A stretch of 64,000 nucleotides of DNA from positions 1 to 64,000 of the forward strand of contig NZ_BAAAKI010000013.1 in assembly GCF_039527675.1 (NCBI RefSeq). Direction: 5' to 3'. Below are positions 16,594 to 26,564 of this stretch, in pieces. This DNA is from Luteococcus sanguinis. Lineage in GTDB: Bacteria > Actinomycetota > Actinomycetes > Propionibacteriales > Propionibacteriaceae. The position numbers were made by a program, and so were the translations under genes. Below the pieces are notes generated by a model. It saw only the letters and a program-made list of their open reading frames with translations. It had not been told where the DNA came from and did no database searches. How positions within the stretch are numbered: position 1 is the first letter of the stretch; each line of letters begins with the position of its first letter.

Positions 16594-18357
16594 ATGCCCG
16601 CGCCCGGACAGGCCCGCCCCGCAAACGACGCCCTGGTGAACGTCGCCCTCGGTGCCCTGGTCGCCGCCATCGCCCTCGGTGGCGTGCTCCGAGTGGCCGG
16701 CAGTGCAGCCGCGTTCCTCACCGGCCATCCAGAGCCGACCGGGAGCCTCACCGACGGGCTCGGCGTCCTGGCATCCCCGAACGACCCGGGGGCGGCAATC
16801 GGGGCTGACGGCCTGAACTCGGTCGTCTACTGGCTTCTGGTCGTCGTCCTGCTCGGTGTGCTCAGCACAGCGGGAGTGTTCGTGTTCCGGGCCGTGCGAC
16901 GCGCCCGATCGGGCACGAACCCGCACCAGCTGGCGGGCACCGCGACCGCCGGTGAAATCGTTCGCGCCGCCTCCAGCAAGACGCTCGTGAAGCGCGCGAG
17001 CACGCTGCGCCCATCACTGACCGCCAAGGCCGCTCCGGGCGACGTAGGCTACCTGCTCGGCTCGAGCAAGGGCGGACAGGTGTGGGCGACGGTGGAGGAC
17101 AGCATCCTGCTGATCGGTCCGCCCCGTTCCGGCAAGGGCCTGCATGTCGTGATCAACGCGATCTTGGACGCCCCCGGCGCGGTCATCACGACCTCCACCC
17201 GGCCAGACAACCTCACCGCGACGCTCCGCGCCCGAGCTCGGAAGGGCCCTGTCGCCGTGTTCGATCCGCAGCAGCTGGCCCCGGGCCTGCCTTCCGGGCT
17301 GCGATGGTCGCCCGTGCGGGGCTGCCAGGATCCGCTGACCGCCATGATCCGAGCGAAGGGGTTGGCGACGGCGACCGGATTCGGCGGGGTGCAGGACGCC
17401 GGCTTCTGGGAAGGCAAGACGACCAGCGCCATCCAGGCGCTGCTGCACGCCGCCGCCCTCGACGGGCGCGACGCGAAGACCCTCTACCAGTGGGCGCTGA
17501 ATCCCACTCTTGCTGCCGACGCTGTCCGGGTGCTCTCCGCACACCCGGGTGCGGCCGACGGGTGGGCCGAGAGCCTGGATGCCATGGTGCAGGCCGACCC
17601 CCGCACTCGCGACAGCATCTGGCAGGGCGTGTCCCTTGCTCTGGCAGCGCTCGCGGATCCCCGTGTCCTCGACGCCGTATCCCCGTCTGCCGGGGAGGAG
17701 TTCGACCCGGAGACTTTCCTCCGGTCCGATGGCACATTGTTCATGCTCGCCACCGGTGCTGGTGCGGGGGCCTCGGCGGCGTTGGTGGCCGCGTTCATCG
17801 AGGATCTCGTGGAGGCGGCCCGGAAGATCGCCGCCCGATCGGCCGGGGCTCGGATGGACCCTCCGCTGTTGCTCGCGCTTGACGAGATCGGCAACTTGTC
17901 GCCGCTGCCGAGCCTCCCGACCCTCATGGCTGAGGGCGGCGGGACGGGGATCACGACGCTCCCGGTACTCCAGTCGCTCGCCCAGGCGCGGGAGAAGTGG
18001 GGCGAGAACAATGCGAACGCGATCTGGGACGCCTCCATCGTCAAGGTCATCCTCGGCGGCGCATCCAACAGCCGGGACCTGCAGGACCTGTCGACGCTCA
18101 TCGGCGAACGCGACGAGGGCACCGACTCCTACACGACCGATGCGTACGGCGCACACTCGAGCCAGCGCTCCATCCGGCGGGTGCCGATCCTCCCGCCGGA
18201 CGTTCTGCGGACCCTGCCATTCGGTACCGGGGTCGTGATGCTGCGCACCGCCCGCCCGATCGTCACCGACCTGCGGGCCTGGCCCGCCCGTCGCGATGCG
18301 ACCCAGCTGCGAGCCGACCGCACGGCGGTGGAGGCCGAGTTGCGGGCGGGCGCGTGA
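16594..18357 (+). CDS. TraG/VirD4-type conjugative coupling ATPase
   Basis: The protein has 587 residues. Two membrane segments lie near the N-terminus (about 13-36 and 77-98), followed by a cytoplasmic ATPase domain. That domain has Walker A LIGPPRSGKG at 173-182 and Walker B LLLALDEIGNLSPLP, followed by GGGTGITTLPVLQSLAQARE, a pattern typical of type IV coupling proteins. Such proteins hand the relaxase-DNA complex to the mating channel. No other mating-channel genes are in the window, so they would have to lie to the left or be absent. Start ATG 16594 follows AAGGAGG by six bases. That ribosome site is inside a perfect hairpin, which suggests controlled translation. Confidence 0.85.
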   Translation: MPAPGQARPANDALVNVALGALVAAIALGGVLRVAGSAAAFLTGHPEPTGSLTDGLGVLASPNDPGAAIGADGLNSVVYWLLVVVLLGVLSTAGVFVFRAVRRARSGTNPHQLAGTATAGEIVRAASSKTLVKRASTLRPSLTAKAAPGDVGYLLGSSKGGQVWATVEDSILLIGPPRSGKGLHVVINAILDAPGAVITTSTRPDNLTATLRARARKGPVAVFDPQQLAPGLPSGLRWSPVRGCQDPLTAMIRAKGLATATGFGGVQDAGFWEGKTTSAIQALLHAAALDGRDAKTLYQWALNPTLAADAVRVLSAHPGAADGWAESLDAMVQADPRTRDSIWQGVSLALAALADPRVLDAVSPSAGEEFDPETFLRSDGTLFMLATGAGAGASAALVAAFIEDLVEAARKIAARSAGARMDPPLLLALDEIGNLSPLPSLPTLMAEGGGTGITTLPVLQSLAQAREKWGENNANAIWDASIVKVILGGASNSRDLQDLSTLIGERDEGTDSYTTDAYGAHSSQRSIRRVPILPPDVLRTLPFGTGVVMLRTARPIVTDLRAWPARRDATQLRADRTAVEAELRAGA

Positions 18358-18373
18358 GGGGTGGCAAAGAGGG

Positions 18374-19369
18374 TCAGCGTCCGAGCGGGCTTGGCGGCGA
18401 CGGAGTGCGCGGAGCCTGCTCCGCCGGGAGGGCGTGGTTGCGCTCGGCCGTGTATCCCTGGCCCCACAGGATCGTGGCGACCACGTCTGAGGCGCTGGTG
18501 ATCATCTCAGCCTCACCACTCTGGAGGAGCCGGTTCGAGCCAGCGCTGGCCGAGCTCGTGATCGGACCGGGAACCGCGCCCACACGACGACCCAGCGAGG
18601 CGGCCTCACGGACGACGTGGAGCGCGGATGAGCGATAACCGGCTTCCACGACGACCACGCCCGCGGACAAGGCTGCCATAATGCGGCCGCGTTGCATCAG
18701 GCGCCACTTCGTCGGCGCCGAGCCGGAGGGTATCTCGCTGACCAGCAAACCGCTGGTAGCGATCCGGTCGAACAGGTCGGCGTTCCCGGTCGGGTACGGA
18801 CGATCCAGACCGCCCGGCAGCACGGCGATCGTCGAGCCGCCGTGCAACAGTGTCGCCCGGTGCGAAGTAGCATCGATGCCGTATGCGCCACCGGAGATGA
18901 TCGGAATGCGCTGTTCGGCGAGTTCTGCCGCGATTTCGGTCGCCGCATCCTGTCCGTACCGGGTTGCTGCTCTCGCCCCGACCATCGAGATCGCCGCCGG
19001 AGCAGGAGCGCGGAGCAGGTCCGTATTCCCCTTTGCCCAGATGACGGCGGGAGCGCGGTCGCCGAGCTGATCGAGCGCGACCGGCCAGTCGGGATCCCCC
19101 GGGATCAGGATCCTCAGACCGAGGCGGTCGGAATCGGCGAGCACCCGACCGGCGCGGTCGGGATTCACGCGCGCTTGCGCACGCCAGGCAGCAGCCCGCT
19201 CCTCGTCCAGCCCAGGAACAGGGCCGTCGGCGTCGGCCAAGTGGAGCGTAGCGGTCGGCCCGACCTCGCGCAGCAGCGCACCAGTGACACGGTCACCAGG
19301 CTCGAACGCCGTGGCGATCATCACCCGGGCGGCCCTGTCACCCTCCGGGAACTGGATGCTCGTGTCCAT
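18374..19369 (-). CDS. DprA/Smf-like DNA-processing protein carried on the element
   Basis: The protein has 331 residues and a DprA Rossmann-like domain. Visible are VGARAATRYGQDAA, IPIISGGAYGIDATSHRATL, TIAVLPGGLDRPYP and VVVVEAGYRSSALHVVREAA. DprA binds single-stranded DNA and loads RecA. The C-terminal tail after ATILWGQGY is short and proline-rich and shows no winged-helix domain. The start ATG 19369 (MDTSIQFPEG) is preferred over upstream in-frame codons of poor composition. The gene converges with the coupling-protein gene (17 bp between stops) and diverges from ssb, so it sits within the transfer module. A role in establishing incoming single-stranded element DNA is inference. Confidence 0.85.
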   Translation of the reverse strand: MDTSIQFPEGDRAARVMIATAFEPGDRVTGALLREVGPTATLHLADADGPVPGLDEERAAAWRAQARVNPDRAGRVLADSDRLGLRILIPGDPDWPVALDQLGDRAPAVIWAKGNTDLLRAPAPAAISMVGARAATRYGQDAATEIAAELAEQRIPIISGGAYGIDATSHRATLLHGGSTIAVLPGGLDRPYPTGNADLFDRIATSGLLVSEIPSGSAPTKWRLMQRGRIMAALSAGVVVVEAGYRSSALHVVREAASLGRRVGAVPGPITSSASAGSNRLLQSGEAEMITSASDVVATILWGQGYTAERNHALPAEQAPRTPSPPSPLGR

Positions 19370-19428
19370 CGGTCGGCTCCTCTCTCGTTGATCAGCTACA
19401 GAACGAGGTAGGGGGCAGGATTTTCTGC

Positions 19429-19457
19429 GCGGGGTCGCACCTGACAAGTGACCCCGC
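19429..19457. repeat. Inverted repeat between divergent dprA-like and ssb genes
   Basis: The arms GCGGGGTC (19429-19436) and GACCCCGC (19450-19457) are exact complements with 13 bases between them. They lie in the 131-bp divergent intergenic region, nearer ssb. The position suits an operator or a shared transcriptional control site. No T-run supports a terminator. Confidence 0.4.
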
Positions 19458-19500
19458 AACCGCGGGCGAATCAGTCGACAGCGAAAGAAGGAGAGATGGC

Positions 19501-20001
19501 ATGGCCATTCCTACTCGCCCCGGAGTCGTGGGCTTCTTCATGTCGGACCCCGAGCTGACCACCTCGGAGAACGGCCGCAACCGGCTGTTCGCGTGGGTCG
19601 GTCTGCAGGATCCGAACCCGAACGAGGACGGTATCTTCCCGCCGCCCGTCCGGTCCCAGCTAGTGATGTTCAACGCATCGGCCGCCCGCGCCGCGGAGAC
19701 GTTCCGCAACGGCGACAACTTCGTCGCGACCGGCCGCGTGGATGCCTCGGAGCACAACGGCGAGCAACGCGAGCGGTTCGTCGCCTCCAGCATCGGCCCC
19801 GACAACAACCTCAGCACCATCCGCCTCCAACGAGGCCGCACCGAGCAGCGCACCCAGGAGCAGAGCGCACCCGACCGCGACGCGCAGGAGGCCGACCCCG
19901 CGGCGGCCGCCCTCGCCCGGCGCGAGCAGGAACTCGACACCGCACCGGCGGCCGGCGCCGCCGCCGCGGCCTCCGCCCAGCGCGAGCCGGTCGCCCGATA
20001 G
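19501..20001 (+). CDS. ssb: Single-strand DNA-binding-like protein (OB fold)
   Basis: The protein has 166 residues. The first 105 or so resemble an SSB-type OB fold: VVGFFMSDPEL, RLFAWVGLQD, SQLVMFNASAARAAETFRNG, then DNFVATGRVDAS and RFVASSIGPD. An alanine- and glutamine-rich low-complexity tail follows. The tail ends EPVAR and lacks the acidic DDDIPF-type tip of housekeeping SSB. The second of two adjacent ATGs (19496 and 19501) is chosen because GGAGAG lies five bases before it. Element-borne SSBs protect transferred single strands. Assignment to SSB is by pattern and is fairly secure. Confidence 0.7.
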   Translation: MAIPTRPGVVGFFMSDPELTTSENGRNRLFAWVGLQDPNPNEDGIFPPPVRSQLVMFNASAARAAETFRNGDNFVATGRVDASEHNGEQRERFVASSIGPDNNLSTIRLQRGRTEQRTQEQSAPDRDAQEADPAAAALARREQELDTAPAAGAAAAASAQREPVAR

Positions 20002-20089
20002 CCGGGGCGTCGCCGGCGGCCCCGCAGCCCCCGCCGGCGGCGTCCCTCCCTCTTCTTCCTCTGTGCGCTGTGCCCAAAGGAGTCACGCT

Positions 20090-20701
20090 ATGACCACGTC
20101 CGAAGACGACCAGCCTGACCTGGACGAGAACGCTGTCGCCGAGGTGCAGCGCGTCGTCGCCGAGCAGTACGCCCAACACATCACCGATGTCCTCGGCGAC
20201 GTGCCGCGACCGATCAACTGGCGCACCCTGCCCCCAGACGACCTCGAGCACGAGCTGCTCGAGCTGAACTCGTGGGTCGACTGGCTCCGGCACGAATACG
20301 GGCTGCCCGCGCAGATCGTCCCGCCGATGTGGCACCGCCACCCTGAGCTGCTCTGGGAGTTGTCCGCCCTCCGGCAGCACTGGCTGTTCTGCTACGACCC
20401 GCAGGCAAAGGGCAACCAGGCCCTCGCCTGGCACCACGACTTCGCGGTCGCCCGCGAGCGGCTTCGCGACTGGGTCACCATCGCCGGCACACGCCTGGAT
20501 CGCGACCGTCCCACCCGCATCACCCCGTGGGCCGGCGGTGAAGCGGAGGGCTGGACGGAACAGGACACCAGTGAACGGCCGGTGACTGGGCGGACCGAGG
20601 ACTTTCTCGCCTTCGTGGAGGCGCAAGTGCAAGCGAGGCAGCGGGAGCAGGACGCGACGATCCGCGAGATTGTGAACACGGATTGGAGCGACCGGCCATG
20701 A
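20090..20701 (+). CDS. Hypothetical protein, DUF4913-like
   Basis: The protein has 203 residues and is rich in tryptophan and histidine. LNSWVDWLRHEYGLPAQIV, then PPMWHRHPELLWELSALRQH and WLFCYDP, recall the short proteins labelled DUF4913 that are frequent in actinobacterial conjugative elements. The start ATG 20090 follows AAAGGAG at good spacing. Its stop overlaps the ATG of the excisionase gene (ATGA at 20698-20701), so the two are translationally coupled and share the integrase operon. Function is unknown. Confidence 0.6.
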   Translation: MTTSEDDQPDLDENAVAEVQRVVAEQYAQHITDVLGDVPRPINWRTLPPDDLEHELLELNSWVDWLRHEYGLPAQIVPPMWHRHPELLWELSALRQHWLFCYDPQAKGNQALAWHHDFAVARERLRDWVTIAGTRLDRDRPTRITPWAGGEAEGWTEQDTSERPVTGRTEDFLAFVEAQVQARQREQDATIREIVNTDWSDRP

Positions 20702-20907
20702 GCGCCGGCGCGGAGCAGCTCCTGGTCTCACCGCTGCTGGACAGCCGCGAGGTCGCCGCGTACCTGAAGGTGTCGGAGTCGACGCTGTCGCGGTGGCGCG
20801 CGGACCGGAAGGGACCGCCGTTCCTGCGTGTGGGAGGGATAACCCGGTACAGGCTCGACGCGGTCGAGGCCTGGCTGGCAGCGCTCTCGAGCGATGAGCA
20901 CCGCTGA
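20698..20907 (+). CDS. xis: Excisionase-like helix-turn-helix protein
   Basis: The protein has 69 residues, nearly all one winged helix-turn-helix of the excisionase/MerR kind: LDSREVAAYLKVSESTLSRW, then GPPFLRVGGITRYRLDAVEA. It overlaps the gene before it by four bases and the integrase by 14 bases. A small HTH protein directly before a tyrosine integrase is the standard xis-int arrangement, where it steers recombination toward excision. It could also act as a transcriptional regulator of int. Confidence 0.8.
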   Translation: MSAGAEQLLVSPLLDSREVAAYLKVSESTLSRWRADRKGPPFLRVGGITRYRLDAVEAWLAALSSDEHR

Positions 20908-22117
20908 GGCCGCTCCGCCCCCGATCCCGCCGATCGGTGTGAAGGTCGCCACCGACCTGGAGTATCGTCCCTCCGGCATCCGTGCCCGCGCGCGCTGGAC
21001 CGACCCGCAGACCAAACAGCGGATGGTGCGCGCGCTCGTCGTTCCCGACGAGGAGGCAGCGGAGGCATTCTTCGCCGGCCTGCAGGCGTCCTCGGCGATC
21101 GGCATCGACCGACATATCACCCTCGCCGACTACCTGTCAGTTATCGGCGACCGCTGGACCCGCGGCCTGGATCTGACCTCCACCGGGGACAACTACAAGG
21201 TCGGCATGCGGCTGCGGGTCATACCCGCGCTCGGGCACCTGTCGATCTCCTCGATCACCGCGGGGATGATCGATCGGACCATCGATGAGTGGGAAACGAA
21301 GCATTCAGCGTCGACGATCAAGAACAGTATCGCCCCGCTGGTGCGAGTGCTGGATGAGGCCGTCCGCGACGACGTGCTCAGCAGCAATCCCGCCCGGCAC
21401 CGGTCTCGCCGAAGCCTCGGCAAGACCGCAGTCACCTTGGACGCGAGGGACACCTCCCCCAGAGCGCATGCACTGCCTGACCTCGCGACCCTAACCGCGC
21501 TGGCCGACATCTGCGGGCAGGTGCATCAGAGCTACTCGGACTTCGTCATGCTCTGCGCGCTCTTGGCCTCTCGAGGCTCCGAGGTTGCCGGCCTCCAGGT
21601 AGGGGACGTGGATTGGGATACCAACATCGTCACGATCCGCCGGCAGACCTACCCTGGCTCCGGCGGTCTTGTGACCAAGCAGACCAAGGGACGGGAGGCT
21701 CGCCCCGTCCCGATCCTGCAGGCCCTCGCCCCGGTGCTCGAGCGGCTCACCGCCAACCGGGAACCGGAAGAACGCCTCTTGAAAGGGCCACGCGGCGGCG
21801 TGCTCACGACCGCGAGCGTGCGTGACGCGACGAAATGGGATGGCCTCGTCACCGACCTCGGGCTGCCATCTCTCACCCGGCACGGGCTACGGCACACCGG
21901 AGCGACCTGGATGGCCGATGCGGGGATCCCGCTCCACGTTCTGCAGCGCATCCTCGGGCATAAGTCAATCGACACGACCCGCGGCTATCTGCACCCAGAC
22001 AATCGGCACCTCGCTTCCGCCGCCGAGCAGGCCAACGCGTACCTCGCCGCACAGCCACAGAACGCGTCGCAGGCGCCGCCGGCGCGGCGCTCGCAGCCGA
22101 CCCATCTACGCCGGTGA
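20894..22117 (+). CDS. int: Tyrosine recombinase / site-specific integrase
   Basis: The protein has 407 residues. It has an N-terminal arm-type DNA-binding part, a SAM-like core-binding domain (about 75-165) and a catalytic domain. The expected catalytic set is visible: Arg in LLASRGSEVAGLQ, Lys in KQTKGREARPVP, HGLRH in LTRHGLRHTGATW, His in LGHKSIDTT and the nucleophile Tyr in TTRGYLHPD. The tail after YLAAQPQ is basic and disordered. It lies 181 bp from a tRNA-Pro gene with a truncated second tRNA-Pro just beyond, so tRNA-Pro is the likely target. All catalytic residues are intact. Confidence 0.92.
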   Translation: MSTAEAAPPPIPPIGVKVATDLEYRPSGIRARARWTDPQTKQRMVRALVVPDEEAAEAFFAGLQASSAIGIDRHITLADYLSVIGDRWTRGLDLTSTGDNYKVGMRLRVIPALGHLSISSITAGMIDRTIDEWETKHSASTIKNSIAPLVRVLDEAVRDDVLSSNPARHRSRRSLGKTAVTLDARDTSPRAHALPDLATLTALADICGQVHQSYSDFVMLCALLASRGSEVAGLQVGDVDWDTNIVTIRRQTYPGSGGLVTKQTKGREARPVPILQALAPVLERLTANREPEERLLKGPRGGVLTTASVRDATKWDGLVTDLGLPSLTRHGLRHTGATWMADAGIPLHVLQRILGHKSIDTTRGYLHPDNRHLASAAEQANAYLAAQPQNASQAPPARRSQPTHLRR

Positions 22118-22260
22118 CTCGTTGGCAACACGGCCCCGAAAGAGGCGTTTGTGTCCCGGCGGTGTCCCGGCGCTTCACAACAGCGGCTCCGAGCAGCGCT
22201 CTCGACCTCGGTGCCAGCGAGAGACCGAGCCCGACGAAAACTCGTCGGACGAAATGACGA

Positions 22261-22297
22261 AGCCCTGATGAAAAGTGCTTCTCATCAGGGCTTTTCT
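22261..22297 (+). terminator. Rho-independent terminator after int
   Basis: Exact 11-bp arms AGCCCTGATGA (22261-22271) and TCATCAGGGCT (22282-22292) with a 10-base loop are followed by TTTTCT. It ends the integrase transcript and also insulates it from the oppositely oriented tRNA-Pro that begins two bases further on. The 22118-22260 segment before it holds a second small stem (22231-22237 with 22242-22248), which could belong to the attachment-site arms. Confidence 0.85.
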
Positions 22298-22298
22298 G

Positions 22299-22372
22299 TC
22301 GGGATGACAGGATTTGAACCTGCGACCCCCTGACCCCCAGTCAGGTGCGCTACCAAGCTGCGCCACATCCCG
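22299..22372 (-). tRNA. tRNA-Pro (anticodon GGG)
   Basis: A complete cloverleaf reads on the minus strand. Acceptor stem CGGGATG pairs with CATCCCG, the D-arm contains GCGCAGCTTGGTAGCGC, the anticodon loop is CTGGGGG with anticodon GGG, and the T-arm contains GTTCAAATC. CCA is not encoded. It is 74 nt. It lies inside the inferred element boundary, between int and the truncated tRNA-Pro, so it is probably the element's own copy that replaces the disrupted host gene. Confidence 0.95.
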
Positions 22373-22407
22373 TTGTTTACTTTTTAGGCTGAAACAGCCG
22401 CTACCGC

Positions 22408-22452
<45 letters not shown>

Positions 22453-22536
22453 TCCAGGTCATTGCTGACCCGAGGAAGAACACTACCCGATCCGGCGCCT
22501 CGGGGGCCAATCGGAGCGGGCGTGTACTGCCCACAC

Positions 22537-23916
<1,380 letters not shown>

Positions 23917-23929
23917 GGCGGGGCTTCCT

Positions 23930-24613
23930 TCAGTGCAGTACCAGGCCCAACTCCTGCTGGGCCTGCTGGAGGTTCTGCTGGCACGCACGCTGCAGAACCG
24001 CGGTGAGGTCGGCGACCTCACCGGCCGTGCGGGGCCACCCTTTCGGCGCCACATCAACCTTGTCACCGTACACGACATCCACGTGCGACCGCGGTTTCGG
24101 CACCGAGCGGATGCCCGTCCCCGTGGTCGCCGCACCGATCAGGGCGACCGGCACGACCGGGGCGCCGGTCACCATCGCGAGGTAGGCGGTGCCGCGCTTG
24201 AACTGGGCGAAGTCACCGTTGCCGCGGTGCTGTTCCGGAAAGATCACCAGCCGGCGCTCTGCTTGCAGAACGGCGATGCAGCGGCGGATCGAGCCCGGGT
24301 CAGGGTTCCAGCGGTCAATGGGGACCTGCCCCACCGCGTCCAGGAAATGTCCCAAGGGCTTGACCTTCCAGAGCTCCTTCTTGGCCATCGCCTGGGCGTC
24401 CTGGTTCAGGGCGACGACCAGCGGCCCGTCGAGCAGCCCGACGTGGTTGACCGCGAGGATGCAACGTCCATCGGGGATCCGGTCGCGGTGGTGCTCGGTG
24501 GTCCGCCACAGGTTCCGGGCGATGACTCCGACGGTGGGGCGCAACAGGTCCAGCAGCGGGCTGCCGGCGGCGGGAAGGCTCGACAGGTCGGGGAGGTCCA
24601 GTTCGACGCTCAT
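23930..24613 (-). CDS. Lysophospholipid acyltransferase (PlsC-like)
   Basis: The protein has 227 residues of the glycerolphosphate acyltransferase family. The catalytic motif is NHVGLLD (NHxxxxD), and the substrate motif is IFPEQHRG, where FPEGxR is usual. GAPVVPVALIG is the fourth family block. It should transfer an acyl chain to lysophosphatidic acid or a related acceptor at the membrane. The start ATG 24613 overlaps the cmk stop by four bases. A cmk-acyltransferase-der order is common in actinobacteria. Confidence 0.85.
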   Translation of the reverse strand: MSVELDLPDLSSLPAAGSPLLDLLRPTVGVIARNLWRTTEHHRDRIPDGRCILAVNHVGLLDGPLVVALNQDAQAMAKKELWKVKPLGHFLDAVGQVPIDRWNPDPGSIRRCIAVLQAERRLVIFPEQHRGNGDFAQFKRGTAYLAMVTGAPVVPVALIGAATTGTGIRSVPKPRSHVDVVYGDKVDVAPKGWPRTAGEVADLTAVLQRACQQNLQQAQQELGLVLH

Positions 24614-25272
24614 CGCTGGGGCACCAGCGCGACGACAGCATCGATGACCTCGTCCAGACTGAGGTGGGTCGAGTCGACCAGGGTGACACCCTCGGCGGGG
24701 GTCTCGAACTGGCTGACCGTCGAGTCGTCCCGGTCACGACGGACGATCTGGTCGACGACCGCATCGGAATCGGCCCGCGCCCCCAGCTCGGCCTGGCGAC
24801 GGGCGATCCGGGCGGTGGGGTCGGCGACCAGCAGCACCCGGACGTCAGCGTCGGGTGCCACGACGGTGGTGATGTCGCGTCCCTCGACGACGATCCGGCG
24901 ATCGTGCGCGTCGATGGTCTGCCGGAACTGCTCGGTGACGATGTCGCGGATCGCCTGGATCGTCGCGATCGTGGACACCTGGCTCGCCACCCCGGGGTCG
25001 CGGATCTCGTCGGTGACGTCACGGCCGTTCACCGCAATCGTCGGCGCGGTGGGGTCGGTGCCAACCTCGAAGACCGACTCGGCGACCAGCTCGGTGATCG
25101 CCTGCGTCTCACTGGCGGGCAGCCCCGATTCGAGCCAGGCGACGGCCGCGGCGCGGTACACCGAACCGGTGTCCAGGTAGGCCAGGTGCAGGCGCTCGGC
25201 GACCCCGCGGGAGGTGCTGGACTTGCCTGAACCAGATGGTCCGTCGATGGCGATCAGGAGGCTGTCGTTCAC
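24610..25272 (-). CDS. cmk: Cytidylate kinase
   Basis: The protein has 220 residues and phosphorylates CMP/dCMP. The P-loop is AIDGPSGSGKSST, followed by YLDTGSVYRAAAV, and VVEGRDITTVVAPDA is the NMP-binding block. DRDDSTVSQFETPAEGVTLV near the C-terminus is typical of Cmk. It overlaps plsC by four bases and follows tyrA by 21 bp, so it belongs to the same transcript. Confidence 0.95.
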   Translation of the reverse strand: MNDSLLIAIDGPSGSGKSSTSRGVAERLHLAYLDTGSVYRAAAVAWLESGLPASETQAITELVAESVFEVGTDPTAPTIAVNGRDVTDEIRDPGVASQVSTIATIQAIRDIVTEQFRQTIDAHDRRIVVEGRDITTVVAPDADVRVLLVADPTARIARRQAELGARADSDAVVDQIVRRDRDDSTVSQFETPAEGVTLVDSTHLSLDEVIDAVVALVPQR

Positions 25273-25293
25273 CCGCCCAAGGGTAGTGCCAGG

Positions 25294-26388
25294 TCAGGGA
25301 CGAAGCGTCCAGCTCTTGGCCTGCATGGCCGACCGAAGCCGGACGGCATGGTCAGGAGCCACGTCGACCTGTAGCCAGCCCACCTCACGGCTGGCATCGT
25401 GCTCGATCGACAGGTCCTCGACGTTGACACCCTCGGCCTCGATGTCGGCGAACAACCGCGCCAGCGCACCGGGGGCGTCGGGGATCTCCACGACGACCGA
25501 CTCCCAGTCGGCCGGACGGCTGCCGTGCTTGCCGGGCAGCGATCGCGCGCCAACCCGTCCACGGGCCATGAAGGCCTCCAGCGCGTCCGGGTCGTCCAGG
25601 GCCTCGACCAGTTCGTCCAGATCGGCCCGGACGGCGTGCAGCTCGGCCCGAACAGCGTCCGCATTTGCGGTGATGATCTGGCGCCACAGGCCCGGGTCGG
25701 AGCCGGCGATCCGTGTCACGTCACGGATACCCTGGCCAGCGAGCTGCAGGTGCCCGTCCGGGACGTGGCGCAGGTTGCCCGCCGTCAGCGTGCTCATCAG
25801 CTGCGGCAGGTGGCTGACCTGGGCGACGGCCTCGTCGTGCTCGTCGGGCGCCATCTCGACCACTCGCGATCCGCAGGAGCGGGCGAGTGCACGGACGACC
25901 TCGACGTGCTCGGGCGCGTTGCCGACGTGCGGGGTGACCACCCAGGTGCGGTCGACGAAGAGCTTCGCGGACGCCGTGAGCGGCCCGGTGTGCTGGGAGC
26001 CGGCCATCGGGTGGGAGCCGACGTAGCGGGAGATCTCCTCGTTGGTGGTCTCGAGGCGTGACAGCACCGACGACTTCACCGACGCGACGTCGGTGACCAC
26101 CGCCTGTGGGTGCTTGACGAGCGCCGCGAGCACTGCCGCTGGGATGTGCTGGGGTGGGGTGGCGACGACCACCACGTCGACCTGCTCATCAGCGGCCGGG
26201 TCGAAAACCTCGCCAGCACCGAGTCCGGCCGCGACGACGGCGTGGCTGGTGGTCCTGTCGCTGAGCAGCACACGCACCCCGGCAGCAGTCAGGGCCTGCC
26301 CAATGGACGTCCCGACCAGTCCGGCGCCGACGACGAGCGTCGTCCCCAGCGGTGCCGGGCCGGTCGAGTGCTGGCCGAACTCGCTCAC
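25294..26388 (-). CDS. tyrA: Prephenate dehydrogenase with ACT domain
   Basis: The protein has 364 residues. The NAD-binding Rossmann motif is VVGAGLVGTSIGQAL, and SHPMAGSQHTGP is the prephenate-binding block. VAQVSHLPQL and LWRQIITANAD follow. The C-terminal 80 residues (EIPDAPGALARLFADIEAEG) form an ACT regulatory domain, so feedback by tyrosine is likely. The start is GTG 26388, whose GTGA overlaps the pup stop. The immediate coupling to pup is unusual, because prcBA normally occupies this place in proteasome-bearing actinobacteria. Confidence 0.93.
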   Translation of the reverse strand: MSEFGQHSTGPAPLGTTLVVGAGLVGTSIGQALTAAGVRVLLSDRTTSHAVVAAGLGAGEVFDPAADEQVDVVVVATPPQHIPAAVLAALVKHPQAVVTDVASVKSSVLSRLETTNEEISRYVGSHPMAGSQHTGPLTASAKLFVDRTWVVTPHVGNAPEHVEVVRALARSCGSRVVEMAPDEHDEAVAQVSHLPQLMSTLTAGNLRHVPDGHLQLAGQGIRDVTRIAGSDPGLWRQIITANADAVRAELHAVRADLDELVEALDDPDALEAFMARGRVGARSLPGKHGSRPADWESVVVEIPDAPGALARLFADIEAEGVNVEDLSIEHDASREVGWLQVDVAPDHAVRLRSAMQAKSWTLRP

Positions 26389-26564
26389 TGGCCACCCTTC
26401 TGCACGAAGGAGCGGACGTACTCAGACGCATCCTGCTCGAGCACGGAGTCAATCTCGTCCAACAGCTCATCCAACCCGGCATCGCGATCGGCCACCGTCG
26501 TCTCGATGACCTGGTGTTCTTCGCGGGTGGTCCGGCTGCGCTGGACGTGCTGCTGCTCGCTCAC
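26385..26564 (-). CDS. pup: Prokaryotic ubiquitin-like protein Pup
   Basis: The protein has 59 residues, intrinsically disordered and acidic. It begins SEQQHVQRSR after the initiator and ends YVRSFVQKGGQ. The C-terminal GGQ needs deamidation to GGE by Dop before ligation to lysines of target proteins. LDELLDEIDSVLEQDASEYV is the helical ARC-binding segment. The start is GTG 26564 with GGAGGAGA two bases before it. That GTG overlaps the dop stop (GTGA), and the pup stop overlaps the tyrA start, so dop-pup-tyrA are translationally chained. No prcBA follows. Confidence 0.95.
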   Translation of the reverse strand: MSEQQHVQRSRTTREEHQVIETTVADRDAGLDELLDEIDSVLEQDASEYVRSFVQKGGQ

